Positions 41,838-52,580 of a stretch of 64,000 bases of DNA are shown here, piece after piece. The stretch comes from Dactylonectria macrodidyma (lineage: Eukaryota > Ascomycota > Sordariomycetes > Hypocreales > Nectriaceae), in contig JAGMUV010000040.1 of assembly GCA_020744425.1 (NCBI GenBank), forward strand, positions 124,001 to 188,000, written 5' to 3'. The notes under the pieces are model-generated. The model did no database searches. It was not told the DNA's origin and saw nothing but the letters and a program-made list of their open reading frames with translations. The translations under genes and the position numbers were made by a program. How positions within the stretch are numbered: position 1 is the stretch's first letter; each line of letters starts with the position of its first letter.

Positions 41838-41967
41838 TGTTGAGATCCGTGGTTTAGCGGATTAATGGCTATTCCGATCCATTGGTGGCTAGGATGTAGA
41901 TGCCTTCTTGTCCATAGCTAGCGCTAGTCTTTTTTCTTCAATTTAACATAACATGCTCATTTCAACA
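41838..41967 (+). repeat. 5' LTR of the Copia element
   Basis: 130 bp, TG..CA ends; starts immediately after CAAGG. Confidence 0.95.
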
Positions 41968-41984
41968 GGTTATGAGCCCGGAAA
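41968..41984 (+). promoter_or_regulatory. Primer-binding site, half-tRNA type
   Basis: GGTTATGAGCCCGG directly after the 5' LTR is complementary to the anticodon stem-loop of initiator methionine tRNA (GGGCTCATAACC), the internal priming known for some Copia elements, rather than to a tRNA 3' end. Confidence 0.7.
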
Positions 41985-42207
41985 AGCCACCATACAGCTA
42001 AGTATCCTCCTAATCATGATTTCCAATATAACTCGAGGTCTAATCGCCTCCTTCCACTGCGACAAAGATACTCATCACACCTTACCCGAAATTTAACTGA
42101 ATACCGCGAGCCGCGTGATTTAGGAATCAAGCACTGGATATTGCACACTTCCCCGCCTCTCGATTAAAATCTTTGCGCAAAATTTTCACCCTAGACTCGA
42201 CCTCACG

Positions 42208-42782
42208 ATGGCCCCACACGACTATAATTTGAGAACTCGACCCTCTAGAAACCGAGCTTCCTTTGCTTCCTCCACAAGCAACATTTTCCTCATCGTGTCG
42301 CTGACCTTGACGGATGTTCTGTTGCTGAATTCTGCTGTTGAATTCTTGTTGAATATGTGGCAAAAAAGGAAGCTATTGGAAGCTGCTGGAAGCTGCTGGA
42401 AAAGAAGGAATTTGCCACAGGAATATCGCCACCTATCGCCACAGGCTGATAAAGCAGCTATTCTAGTTGATTCCGCATCGCAAAGAAAGGGACGTCTGAG
42501 GCCTTGTATCTTCGAGTGGTTCCTTCTAGGTTTTTGAGTCCTGGGACAACCCACTTCGACACCGACGACTCGCTTTCAGACACAAGTTCAACCAACATTT
42601 GGGGCCCTGAAGTGGCCTCAATTGCCTCATCAGAACCAGGAGAAACCCACGTTACATCCAGTGGGAGCTCAGACTCATCCGTTACCGATACCATCGACAA
42701 CAACGAGGATTTCGACCTTGCGCTCGCAAGAGACGTCGCTAGGCTGAAGAGGGAAGATTCACCTGAACCTGGCCTGCACTAG
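42208..42782 (+). other. Copia leader with short frames
   Basis: A frame starting at 42208 (MAPHDYNLRTRPSRNRAS) and another at 42504-42782 with an acidic, serine-rich tail (DDSLSDTSSTNIWG) precede gag. They may be the two exons of an N-terminal gag extension that has decayed or is spliced; I cannot place an intron. Confidence 0.35.
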
Positions 42783-42828
42783 TCCCACGCCTTCTCTTGT
42801 CCAGCCATCAAGGAATCCATCCTCAAGC

Positions 42829-45800
42829 ATGTCGGCCTCGAAGGAATCGACAGGAACACTTGGCAACCTAGCCAACATCCCGAAGCTAGAATCAACAGCG
42901 GGATGGATCAACTGGAGCCGAGAAATGAAGGACCATCTCACGATGTCGGGATATGGAGACTTGTTCAAACGAAACAAGGACAAACCCACCGGCACCAGCG
43001 CCGCGACCGTTGAAAAGATCGACAACTGGCTCTCCAAGCAGGAACGCGCGTGCGGAGCAGTCCTCAATCGACTTGGATACAACGCCAGGGAGCAGGTAAA
43101 GGGCAAGGAGACCGTCACGGAGATGTTCGGGGAGCTTGAAAAGCGCTTCAAACCAAAGGGGAGTGCGGTTTTCCAAGAGCTCGACCGACGATACAACAAC
43201 CTCGCCTTAGACCAATGCTCGGGAGTCATGAACTTTGCGGAAAGACTGCGAGAAGCTCAATCTGAACTCTTGCAACTAGACGAGACATGCAAAATCGGCA
43301 CTCCTCAATTCATCAATAAGTTCCTAACCGGACTTGGCCCCGAATACGAAGTGTTCCTCACTGCTTTCTACCAAAACCACAACTTGCTACCGGAACGAGG
43401 CTCCAACGGAGAAGTAACCAAACCTGCCGTCACATTCGAAATCGCCCTTGCCGCCGCAGAGCAAGAGGAGATGAACATTCAACAACGAGAAAAGGCCAAG
43501 ACACAAACAGCTCTGCTGGCTAGAACGCGTGGTCCTGGCAAAGACCGAGTGACGCAGACATGCGGCCACTGCAACAAACCAGGTCACACCAAGGCCGGAT
43601 GTTTTAGCTTACATCCCGACCTTCTTGAGGAGTTCAGGAGAAAACGAGCACTTCAGAGTGAACGACGAGAAGCAGAGCTTGAGAAGAGAAAGGAGAATAC
43701 CTCGTCACTGCAACCTGACGAGGATCACACTGCCGCTATCGCATTCTTAAACACGGCCTTTCTATCCTTTCAACCCCAGTTTGGCCTGGCCGCATCAGAA
43801 CCGTCCAAACTGCTCGGGCGAATTCACGTATTGGACAGTGGCGCCTCCTCCCACACGTTCTGCCATCGACAGAACTTTACGTCACTCGAGAAATTCACCG
43901 GCTCTGCCATCAACGACATAGCTGGCTCGGCCATTATGCCTGAGGGGCAAGGCACATACACCCTCAAAACCATACGGAACAATGCCAAGGGAACGACAAC
44001 CTTTCATAAGGCACTTTACGTGCCAGGCGCTCACTGCAACCTCATCTCAGTCTCAGCCCTTGAGGAAGATGGAGCAACTATTCTATTTCGAAAAGGACGA
44101 GCCGTCATTACAAACCACGGTAAAGTCATCCTCAGCGCCACTAGGAAATTCGGTCTATATGTGATCGACGAGGATGACGAACAACTGCACACTGCTATGG
44201 CCGCCTACTCCGTCAGCGACCCCAAACTGCAGATCTGGCATGACCGGCTCGGCCATTTGGGAGAACAGAACTTACATTGACTCATGAAGATGTCCACGGG
44301 CATCACTCCTCTATCTGACTCCAACGTCTGTGAAGCGTGCGTAAAAGGACGCATGAAGGAAAAGCCCCACCGCGGATGCATTCGAAAAGGAACAAGACCA
44401 CTGGAGAGCCTTCATGGCGATATCGCTGGCCCCTTCCCAGACGAAGGCATCGACAGCCATAGATACTGGGCCTGCTTCATAGACGATTTCACCAAGATGA
44501 CATGGGTCTTCCCAATCAGGCAAAAGTCCGAATTTGGCAACTGCTTTCGAAAACTTCTGGAACAAGCTGAGACGCCAACCCGTCGCTGCCGTTACCTTCG
44601 CCTCGATCGGGCGGGAGAAAACCAAGCTGATACACTCACTCTCTACTGCGAAAACAAGATGATTGAGATGATCTTCTCTGCCACCGAACAGCACGAACAA
44701 AACGGGGTAGCCGAAGTTGCAAACCATATCTTACTTGAGAAACTCACGACAACTCTCATTCATTCAGGACTGGAAAAGAAATTCTGGCCATACGTCCTCA
44801 AAGCCATGGCATATGTACGAAACCTCTCACCAGTCTCGGGTTGCCAAATCACACCTTATGAAGCATGGCACAAGGAAGTGCCGGATCTCTCCCATCTCCG
44901 AGTTATCGGCAGCCGAGGCTTTGCAAAAATGCCTTCAGCCAAACGGAAGAAGATGGACGACAAGACAATCCCCTGCCGACTCCTCGGCTATCAAGGGAGC
45001 ACAAACTACACCTTAGTCGACGATGATGGAAGAATATTCTTTGCGAATAACGTTGTGTTCGATGAGAAATCCCTGCTGAGAAAACGAACCGTATCGGAGC
45101 AACCAACTGCTGAACCCAACGCAAAACGGATGGATCTCACACCATCTCTTCCAACTATACCTATAACCGAAAGCACCAGAATAGACGAAGAGATACGGAC
45201 AGCTCCCAACCAATCCCATCCATCCAATCAAGATGAACCGAGCATCCATGTGGAATTGGGGACTCCAGAAAGAACACAGAGCCCCGACGGTGCAGTCGAT
45301 GAACACCGAGTCGCCACGGAAGCAGCCGACCATCATCCCGAACTACGCTTTCCAGTACGAGAAACCCGAGGACAAATGCCATCAAGATACACAGTCCTAG
45401 CTCAACAAGACCCAGAAGCTCAACAAAACCAATGGCGTTTCACCATGATTGCCATTCATCTGGCCATGGTCGCCAACAACCTTGAACCGACCGAACCCAA
45501 AACCTTTGCCGAAGCAATGAACTCGCCTCATAGCGAACAATGGATGCAAGCCATGATTGACGAAATCGACTCCTTAATGAGAAATGGCACCTTCATACCA
45601 GTCAACCTACCTCCAGGAAAACATACTCTCCAAGGCAAATGGGTGTATAAGCTCAAGCGAGGAAAAGATGGCGAGATTACCAGATTCAAAGCTCGCTTCG
45701 TCGTCAGGGGCTTCGAACAAAGAGAGGGAATCGACTACCACGAGACGTTTGCCTCCGTGGTCAAGCCGATGAGCTATAAAATGATCTTCGCTATCGCTGC

Positions 45801-47034
45801 GGCCCTGGATCTTGAACTGGAACAAATGGATGTCGAAACTGCCTTCCTTTACGGTGGTGTCAAAGAAGAAATCTACGTCACTCAGCCACAGGGTTTCGAC
45901 GACAAGTCAGGCAGAGTCTTCCGACTGCGGAAAGCTCTCTACGGCCTTAAACAATCTCCCCGAATCTGGTACCAGACATTATCTGATTTTCTGGAAACCC
46001 TCGGCTTCAAACCACTCAACGCCGATGTTGGCGTCTTCATCCGCGGCACAACCTACGTCGCCGTCTACGTGGATGATCTCCTAATCGCTGGTCCCGATAA
46101 GGAAGAAATCGGCCAAATCAAAGCCGCCTTGAGCAAGAAATTCGAAATGACTGACCTTGGTCCGTGTCAGTACTACCTGGGAATGTCCGTCCGGAGAGAC
46201 AGACGCAACAAGGCCATCTTCCTCTCCCAACGAGCATATGTCGAGAAGGTCCTACGGGAATTTGACATATGGGAGAGCAAGCCAGTCACAACTCCCCTGA
46301 ACACGTCAAAATTCCAACCTGTCCCAGACGAATACAAATCGTCTGAAACGACGAAACTATGGTACGCAAAGGCAATTGGTTCACTTATGTACGCCATGCT
46401 TGGCACTCGCCCAGACATCGCATTTGCCGTCTCTCTCTGCAGCCGATATCTGGGAAACCCAACCAACGAACACGTCCAAGCCGTCAAGCGCATCATGAGG
46501 TACTTGCGAGGAACTATCGACTTGGAACTCGTTTTCAGCGGACCACTCAGACCGTTAGTTGGGTACACCGACTCAGACTGGGCTGGCGACCACGACACCA
46601 GACGATCAACGGCTGGTTATGTCTTCAACGTCGGCACAGGCGCCATCAGTTGGAGCTCCAAACGACAACCAACGGTCGCATTATCATCCTGCGAAGCGGA
46701 GTACATGGGACAAACACAATGCACCAAAGAAGCGATCTGGCTACGAGGGTTGCTGCGCGAACTTCTGGCCCAATACAAACATGGAGACCTTCAAACAACT
46801 ATCCTCTACGGGGACAATCAAGGGGCAATTGCAATGGCCAAAAATCCACAGTTCCATGCCAGGACTAAGCACATTGACATTCAATGGCATTACGTTCGAG
46901 AGCGGGTCTCGGATGGAGACGTTGAGCTCCAATATGTCCCAACCGAGCAACAAATTGCTGATGGACTTACGAAAGTCCTTCCAAAAGACCGTTTTATCGT
47001 GTTTCGCAACGCGCTGGGCCTCTCCAACCCATGA
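42829..47034 (+). pseudogene. Copia gag-pol polyprotein, one in-frame stop
   Basis: About 1,401 codons in one frame interrupted by TGA at 44278-44280. Gag (residues 1-230, with GWINWSREMKDHLTMSGYGD), zinc knuckle CGHCNKPGHTKAGC, aspartic protease HVLDSGASSHTF, integrase zinc finger then integrase core (LHGDIAGPFPDEGID, and DRAGEN where D-N-G-G-E is usual), EQNGVAEVANHILLEKL, reverse transcriptase with KARFVVRGFEQREGIDY, LEQMDVETAFLYGG, LRKALYGLKQSPRIWY and the catalytic YVDD, and RNase H with GYTDSDWAGDHDTRRSTAGY and SSCEAEYMG. The TGA lies inside HLGEQNLH-stop-LMKMSTG; CGA to TGA is the simplest change. Without read-through the reverse transcriptase is not made from this copy. Confidence 0.92.
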
Positions 47035-47462
47035 TTCACTGTTGGTCACGCAAGTATGGGTCATGAGAAAAGGAGGTGGCCGGGGACACTTGGCCAACTG
47101 ACACTCCGCGATCTCTCGACAACCAAGTAACCTACCAACAAACTGACTTGGGATTTGGAAGCAACGGCGTCGAAAGTCTATGATATCAAATTCACACGAT
47201 TTTTTTTTACCCTTTTCATCATGCCCCAAGTGGGAGAAAATGGGTGCCCAACAGTCTATGCCGCTCATCGAGCCTCCAAGTGACCCACAGGTCCTCAGCT
47301 CGGAATTCTTCGACTTCTTACAGCAATTCTACAACAATTTCAACTATACTGAACGCTCCTTGCGTATATTCGAGAGCCATTTCATTCAGAGACGCATCAC
47401 ACATACCAATTGGAAAGAATCACATGGCAGATGCCCATGCTCGAGACAATCACAAAATTCTA

Positions 47463-47524
47463 CAAAACTATCAAACTATCAAACTATCAAACTATCAAAC
47501 TATCAAACTATCAAACTATCAAAC
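47463..47524 (+). repeat. (CAAACTAT)n microsatellite, about 7.5 units
   Basis: Perfect 8-bp units in the Copia 3' untranslated part; a (TA)n tract of about 23 bp follows at 47598-47620. Confidence 0.9.
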
Positions 47525-47621
47525 AATACGAGACGAAACCTATCCAATCAAGTCCGTCCAACAAAGAACAATACCAATGTCTTCTACATTTACTTCAATA
47601 TATATATATATATATATATCT

Positions 47622-48195
47622 AGGATGAAGTGGGAGATCTGGGGTGTTAAGGCTCCAGTGATCGAAGATTCCAAGGCTTCATTCAAACATCGAACAAAAG
47701 TCGTTTTAGGATGAAGTGGGTGATCTGGAGTGCTAAGGCTCCGGTGATCGAAGATTCCAAGGCTTCATTCAACCATCAATCATGCAATCATCAATCTAGG
47801 ATGAAGTGGGAGATCTGGGGTGTTAAGGCTCCAGTGATCGAAGATTCCAAGGCTTCATTCAACCATCAAACATGCAATCATCAATCTAGGATGAAGTGGG
47901 AGATCTGGAGTGCTAAGGCTCCGGTGATCGAAGATTCCAAGGCTTCATTCAAACATCGAACAAAAGTCGTTTTAGGATGAAGTGGGTGATCTGGGGTGCT
48001 AAGGCTCCAGTGATCGAAGAATCCCAGGCTTCATTCAACCAACCATCAAACATTCGAACATCAAACAAACATCAAACTCCCTGGGAGACCTGGGGTGCTA
48101 AGACCCTAGAGACCGGAGAATCTAAAAGGCAGTTTCGCCTCACATACTTATCTATCAAGAAACTCGGGAGACCTGGGGTGCTAAGGTCCCAGTAA
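47622..48195 (+). repeat. Tandem 86/90-bp repeats in the Copia 3' region
   Basis: Units starting AGGATGAAGTGGG at 47622, 47708, 47798, 47888 and 47974, spaced 86, 90, 90 and 86 bp, then two diverged units to about 48195 (GAGACCTGGGGTGCTAAG). Each also contains GGCTCCAGTGATCGAAGATT or a one-base variant of it. They lie between pol and the 3' LTR. Confidence 0.9.
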
Positions 48196-48327
48196 CCGAA
48201 TAATCCAACGCAAGTGTGGTAATAGAAGCTCTTTCCTGTTTTTCACCCACGAAGGTGTTTTTGAGGTTTTAATGAGGCCACACCCTGTTACGCAAGAAAC
48301 ATCTCGCACCAATGGCTCGAGTGGGAG

Positions 48328-48457
48328 TGTTGAGATCCGTGGTTTAGCGGATTAATGGCTATTCCGATCCATTGGTGGCTAGGATGTAGATGCCTTCTTG
48401 TCCATAGCTAGCGCTAGTCTTTTTTCTTCAATTTAACATAACATGCTCATTTCAACA
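48328..48457 (+). repeat. 3' LTR of the Copia element
   Basis: 130 bp, reads identical to the 5' LTR, followed by CAAGG. Confidence 0.95.
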
Positions 48458-48899
48458 CAAGGTTCCCAACGTAGTAAACCGTAACCCGACTGGTTTATGT
48501 TGGCAGCTGAAACGGGGCGTAACGTACTGAGCGTGGGGTGGCGAATCACGTCTGATAATGTCAAGAAGTATTCTTGAGTAATCAAATTGTATTGAAAGCT
48601 GGTGAGCTATCTCGACATAGGAAATGTGCAAACGAATGGAACTATATACTTCGTGTTTTTGTGGGTCGAACAGAGTCGAACAGAGTCGAACCGACCTCGT
48701 TCGACTTGCATGTGGCGAACATCCTTATTGGTCGGCACGGAATGCGTGATATTCCGTTCCGTTTTCACACCGTTCCCATCCTGGGTCGTAACACGATGTC
48801 CCCTCTCCTAAGGTTTTGCCCTCAAGACCTTAGGAGACTCATCTTGTTGGGTTCGTTCCTTCCGTCCCTTGCTCGTCTTTTTCTTGTTCTGCTGACACT
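48458..48899. other. Flank right of the Copia element, no gene
   Basis: Contains three direct copies of GTCGAACAGA/GTCGAACCGA at 48665-48695. It is the likely promoter of the small zinc-finger gene that starts at 48900. The 122-codon frame at 48574 is not recognisable. Confidence 0.4.
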
Positions 48900-49332
48900 A
48901 TGGCAGACCGTGTTATCAAGTCTGTTTCGCGGCCGAAAGTAACTGCTGCTCGTCGCGAAGACATTGCGGGATTGATTGGGAAGTTTGGGTTTGAGATGCC
49001 TCGTTGTTCTGCCTGTTTCAGAGCAGACCGTCATCCATGCGTGGTGGCGGAGGGCAAGCGGCGTTGTGAATTTTGTGTGTCCAAGAAGTACAATAATTGT
49101 GACTTTGGTGGAGTGTCTGCTCAAGCTTGTGGGTGCCCATCCTTTGACCTTTTTTCTCGTGTTCTGGTGACATTTTCTAGTTGCCCAGGTCTCTCGCGAG
49201 AAAGACCGCTTAGAGGAACAGAAAGAGAAAGCTGAGTCGGATCTCCTCGAGGTTTTGACTCGTCTGAAGCGCTTGCGCCGTCAGGAAAAACACCTTCGTG
49301 AAAAGGCGGCTGAGATGATCCGTCGGGGGTGA
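48900..49332 (+). CDS. Small zinc-finger-like plus coiled-coil protein (126 aa)
   Basis: Two exons: 48900-49128 and 49181-49332, with a 52-nt intron (GTGGGT, TGACAT branch, TTCTAG); the join keeps the frame and gives 126 residues. The N-terminal half has a cysteine cluster PRCSACFRADRHPCVVAEGK..CEFCVSKKYNNCDF, the second half is a coiled coil (SREKDRLEEQKEKAESDLLE). Short proteins of this plan recur in fungal genomes, often near mobile sequences; function unknown. It ends 8-10 bp from the point where the minus-strand family member A breaks off, so the two may have been joined by rearrangement. Confidence 0.55.
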
Positions 49333-49339
49333 TATGAGA

Positions 49340-50884
49340 CATAGAGCCCTCGGTTTATGGATAAGCAGGAAGCCCAAGAAAAGATGCTGTCAACATCCCA
49401 GGTGCGATCGATGCTTGTGGAAGAGATTTGCGACCTCTCAATGTCCAGGTTAGGACGGGTCAGCGCTCCTAATAGTCCAGACCATTTGGACTATTAGTCC
49501 AGACTGCAGACCAGGGCAGGGAATACGGACGCCCGGTGTGGACGCTAAGTACGCTAGGTTGTTGACATGGTGTTACAAAACCAGGGTACCCATGATTGTT
49601 GCTGTGCCAACCATTTTGTTTGGGATGTTTCTGACCAATTTACTGGTGCGATCCAGATCAACACAGCGCGTTTCAAGGGACGCATCATCCTGTCGTCAAT
49701 CCACGAACGCCCGTCGTGGATTGATTATTGATCTTGGATTGCAGTCTGGACTAATAGTCCAAACGGTCTGGACTATTAGGAGCGCTGGGACGGGTATCTC
49801 CACCGCTCAAGATTGAGGACCATTCCGGCCATGTGATCTGTTCCTCGTCCATCTCAGAGGCCAGTGGTGTAGGGCCGATCGAATCTGGCACTCCCAGATT
49901 TTTCCAATGTCCAGCCATTTGTTCGAGATTGAGTACCGGTTGTCCACGCCAGTCCACGTTTTCTTCCTCGCGGCAGTCACAGAGATGGTTCCACGTTTGC
50001 TCGAGAAATTCTTTTGCCAGAAAATGGTTCGACTCAGCCACGTCATAGGGCTGGCCATCAGCCTCCATCTGACTCGAATTATCCGAAATGTCCGATTGCG
50101 CATCGGAATCTGCCTCCAGTCCATCTTCTGACTGGATATCGAGATCGGCAATCCTTCCCCAATCATTTTGCACTGGAGTTGGTGGTCTCTCATCTTCTTG
50201 TCGCTTACCCGATCTATTTGCAGGCTCGTGACTGGGTTCAGAGCGCACCATGCCCGTATCCGAGCCGGCTAATTCATCTGAATCCCCGCCAAACACCAAC
50301 TGACCACTTCTGTCCCCATCTGTAGTGAGAAACGTAGCTACATCTTCCAGTTGACATACTGGAGATGAGAAGTTCTCACTGCCATCGAAGGAAGCAGAGC
50401 CATCATTGCCTGGTGCATCGTAAGAAGGCAGCGCACCCACTGTTGCGGGCTCTGGTGATCTCGATTGGGTGTCGACTGTGTTGCATAAAACATTCTGAGG
50501 CGGAGATGACGCTGCTACAGTACACATAGTAGGGGGCCCTGTAGTTTGTGGATGCAAGTCGTCAGAAATAGAAGAGTTGTCATTCGATTCAATCGAGGAG
50601 GGGCGATGGATCGATGTATCGGTCTGCTGTACCAAGTTTGCAGCGTCTGCCAACACGCTCAGGCAGTCCAAAGGCTGCGAGTATGTTGTCTGGGCAGCTA
50701 AACATGGCTCAGCTTCCACGTTTGGTGCTATGTAGACTCGAAATCGGATGTCTTTCCGTGCTGCTGTCGATTCTAGCCGCCTCCGAACACGTCTCGCGAC
50801 AACGTCTTGCCTCGCTTTTTCCTCTTTAGAGCCGTACTTCCGAGGCCGGCCGCGTTTTTTCCGTATTGGAGACATGGCAGGCAT
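49340..50884 (-). pseudogene. AT-hook giant-protein family, member A: N-terminal part only, with a MITE insertion
   Basis: Starts at 50884 (or 50875) and reads MSPIRKKRGRPRKYGSKEEK, an AT-hook-like core followed by a basic helix, the same opening as member B. A long acidic, serine-rich middle follows (PVQNDWGRIADLDIQSEDGL). The frame enters a MITE at 49787 and stops there. Across the MITE and one copy of its duplication the frame continues ILSGGDTRPNLDIERSQ and reaches TWDVDSIF, which aligns with FDVDSI in member B and FDIDSL in member C. Homology ends near 49340, so about two thirds of the protein is missing. The plus-strand frame over 49360-49460 is a shadow of this coding sequence. Confidence 0.75.
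49461..49787. mobile_element. hAT-type MITE (327 bp) inserted in member A
   Basis: Terminal inverted repeats begin CAGCGCTCCTAATAGTCCAG and run about 47 bp with few differences; each end is itself a hairpin (TAATAGTCC..GGACTATTA). Exact 8-bp duplication GGACGGGT at 49453-49460 and 49788-49795. No transposase. Confidence 0.92.
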
Positions 50885-50944
50885 GGCAATGTAGGAGAGT
50901 GCTGGACTTGAACCGACCTCACGTTCGATGAGATGAACTTGCTT

Positions 50945-51106
50945 AACTTACCCCTGAGATGACCGCGAAATCCTAAATAGGCTAGTGCAGCGACAGCGAA
51001 AACTAAAGAGGTTAGTAGCATGACCGCTAAATTCTAACTGGTCAGAGCTTTGACCGTGAATTCCCAAAACGGCTAGTGCCATGGCCGCGAAATTCGATAG
51101 GCTAAG
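50945..51106. repeat. Degenerate minisatellite, about 36-bp units
   Basis: Four to five units built on GACCGCGAAAT..AGGCTAGTGC (for example GACCGCGAAATCCTAAATAG and GGCCGCGAAATTCGATAGG) between member A and the RecQ remnant. Confidence 0.65.
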
Positions 51107-52580
51107 TTTTGGAGACCCGACAGTTAGGCACAATACGACACATATATTCGTCACTCGCACCAGTATCAGCCGCTTCTTCCTGCACCCACTCCAAGCTACA
51201 ACGGTCACACCGCTCAGCCCCTAGTTCGTCGCATCGCCGCCTTTGACCGTCGAGAAATACGCCAAGCGGAAGTCGGCGACATTCTGTGCCCTTCATGAAC
51301 GCCTCCATTGCCTGCCGGTTCTCGTGATCGATATCGCTGCCCCGTTCGTCGTAATGGACTGGCCTGCCGTCTGTGACGATAATCGAGTCCACCACTTCCC
51401 CCTTCCGCCGCCTACCACGGCCAGTCTGCTGCGCAAAGTCGACCAACCCGTACGGCTGCTGCATGTGTATAACCCCGACAATGCCCTGGATATCGACGCC
51501 AGTCCCGAGCCCAGTCGTGGCTGCGACCCACCTTTGGCCGCCTCGACCAGAGACCCAGCTACGTAGCGCTTCTTGTTTCTCGTCGCTCTGCATCCCGCCG
51601 TGATACGCCCTGCCAACGCCTCGCACTCCCTGATCGAGCGGCAATAGACGAGCCCCCTCTGCGACCCTGTCATCCGTGCCTCGATCTGCCTCATTACTGC
51701 GAGAACCTCATCCTCTATGGCTGCCTTCCCACGTGGCTCTATTGCTCGGACTCGATAGCGGATATTAACTCGTGCTGTCGGCGCCCGGATGATGGCGGCC
51801 TCCTGGTCTAGCATCTGCTGCCGGAACCACCGTTCCATCGATTTCGGCAACGTTGCTGTGAGCATGACCATCGGACACCCATATCGGTGAAGCCCCACGA
51901 GTAAGCCAAGCTGTTCCCGGAAGCTAATGTCGGTAATAGCCGTGTGACACTCGTCAAAGAAGACCTTGCCTAGAAGCCCCCGGCCGCGGATGCTCTCGAC
52001 GTACGCCATGAACCCTTCGCAGACGGCCACGTTAGCACTGACAACCACGAGACGAGCATCTCGCTGTCGCTCCTCGCGGTTGTCGTCGACGTCGTTTCGC
52101 CACTGCATGCAGTCGGTGCCCAAGTCTTGCGCTCTCGAAACCAAGTCTTTGGCAAGTGCCACAAACGGCACGACCACAATGTTTATCGGCCCACCCGGTC
52201 CGCGACCCTCCTCAAGCAGAGCTGGCAGCAGAAAGAATATGCTTTTACCACCGCCGGTGGGCAGTACAATAATGAGCATTTCGCTCCGCACCCCGTTGTT
52301 ATGCATGGCCATGATTCGATACATCCCCTCCTGCTGCTGCTGGGACTTCCAGCTGGCGCTCTCTCCAAGCATTCTCCTAAGCCCTGCATCGATCAGCCAC
52401 GGCCCGAATTCGCACTGCTGACCATGGTGGTCTCTGAGAACTGCAGTTGCTGCCGCCGTCTCCCGCCCCCCTTCTCTGTGGGCTTGCTGCTTAACTGCAG
52501 TTCCTAGATGCCGGCTCCTCCCCCCTTGCAGTCGGGCTTGCTACTGAACTGCAGTTCCTAGATGCCGCTGTTAGCTGACC
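51102..52580 (-). pseudogene. RecQ-type DNA helicase, C-terminal half, frameshifted
   Basis: The clear helicase starts at [20 protein letters not shown] (about 52375) and has Walker [29 protein letters not shown] (motif Ia), [12 protein letters not shown] (DECH box), [15 protein letters not shown] (motif III) and [17 protein letters not shown] one-base shift near 51607 moves the frame to [40 protein letters not shown] and motif [16 protein letters not shown], ending with a cysteine cluster [16 protein letters not shown] and a stop at 51102. The open frame reaches back through 54-bp repeats to an in-frame TAG near 52545. The N-terminal part usual in fungal relatives is not found. Such helicases unwind DNA 3' to 5' and are common at fungal chromosome ends. 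Confidence 0.85.
52439..52580. repeat. 54-bp tandem repeats with palindrome AACTGCAGTT
   Basis: AACTGCAGTT at 52439, 52493 and 52547, exactly 54 bp apart. In the minus-strand helicase frame each unit is 18 codons with the same TAV turn ([18 protein letters not shown]), so the repeat is in frame; the third unit holds TAG where the second has AAG. Confidence 0.75.

Larger units (their letters stand above)
41838..48457 (+). mobile_element. Full-length Ty1/Copia LTR retrotransposon, 6,620 bp
   Basis: LTRs of 130 bp at 41838-41967 and 48328-48457 read identically (TGTTGAGATCC..CATTTCAACA). A 5-bp target duplication CAAGG occurs at 41833-41837 and 48458-48462. A primer site follows the 5' LTR at once (GGTTATGAGCCCGG) and a purine tract (GAGTGGGAG) precedes the 3' LTR. 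Domain order gag, protease, integrase, reverse transcriptase, RNase H defines Copia. Identical LTRs mean recent insertion. Confidence 0.95.

Noticed and set aside
41425..41857. Overlapping 98- and 78-codon frames left of the Copia element
   Set aside because: No recognisable domain and no continuation across the Copia insertion site.
47622..47980. CRISPR-like array
   Set aside because: These are long head-to-tail tandem repeats in a retrotransposon of a eukaryote, with no short repeat/spacer structure.
49360..49460. Plus-strand frame starting MDKQEAQEKMLSTSQVRSML
   Set aside because: The minus strand here codes for the conserved DVDSI block of family member A, so this is its antisense shadow.
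50885..50960. tRNA-like sequence on the minus strand (GGTTCAAGTCC box and a GTTC..GAAC arm)
   Set aside because: No matching acceptor stem and a mismatched T-stem; at most a tRNA-derived fragment.
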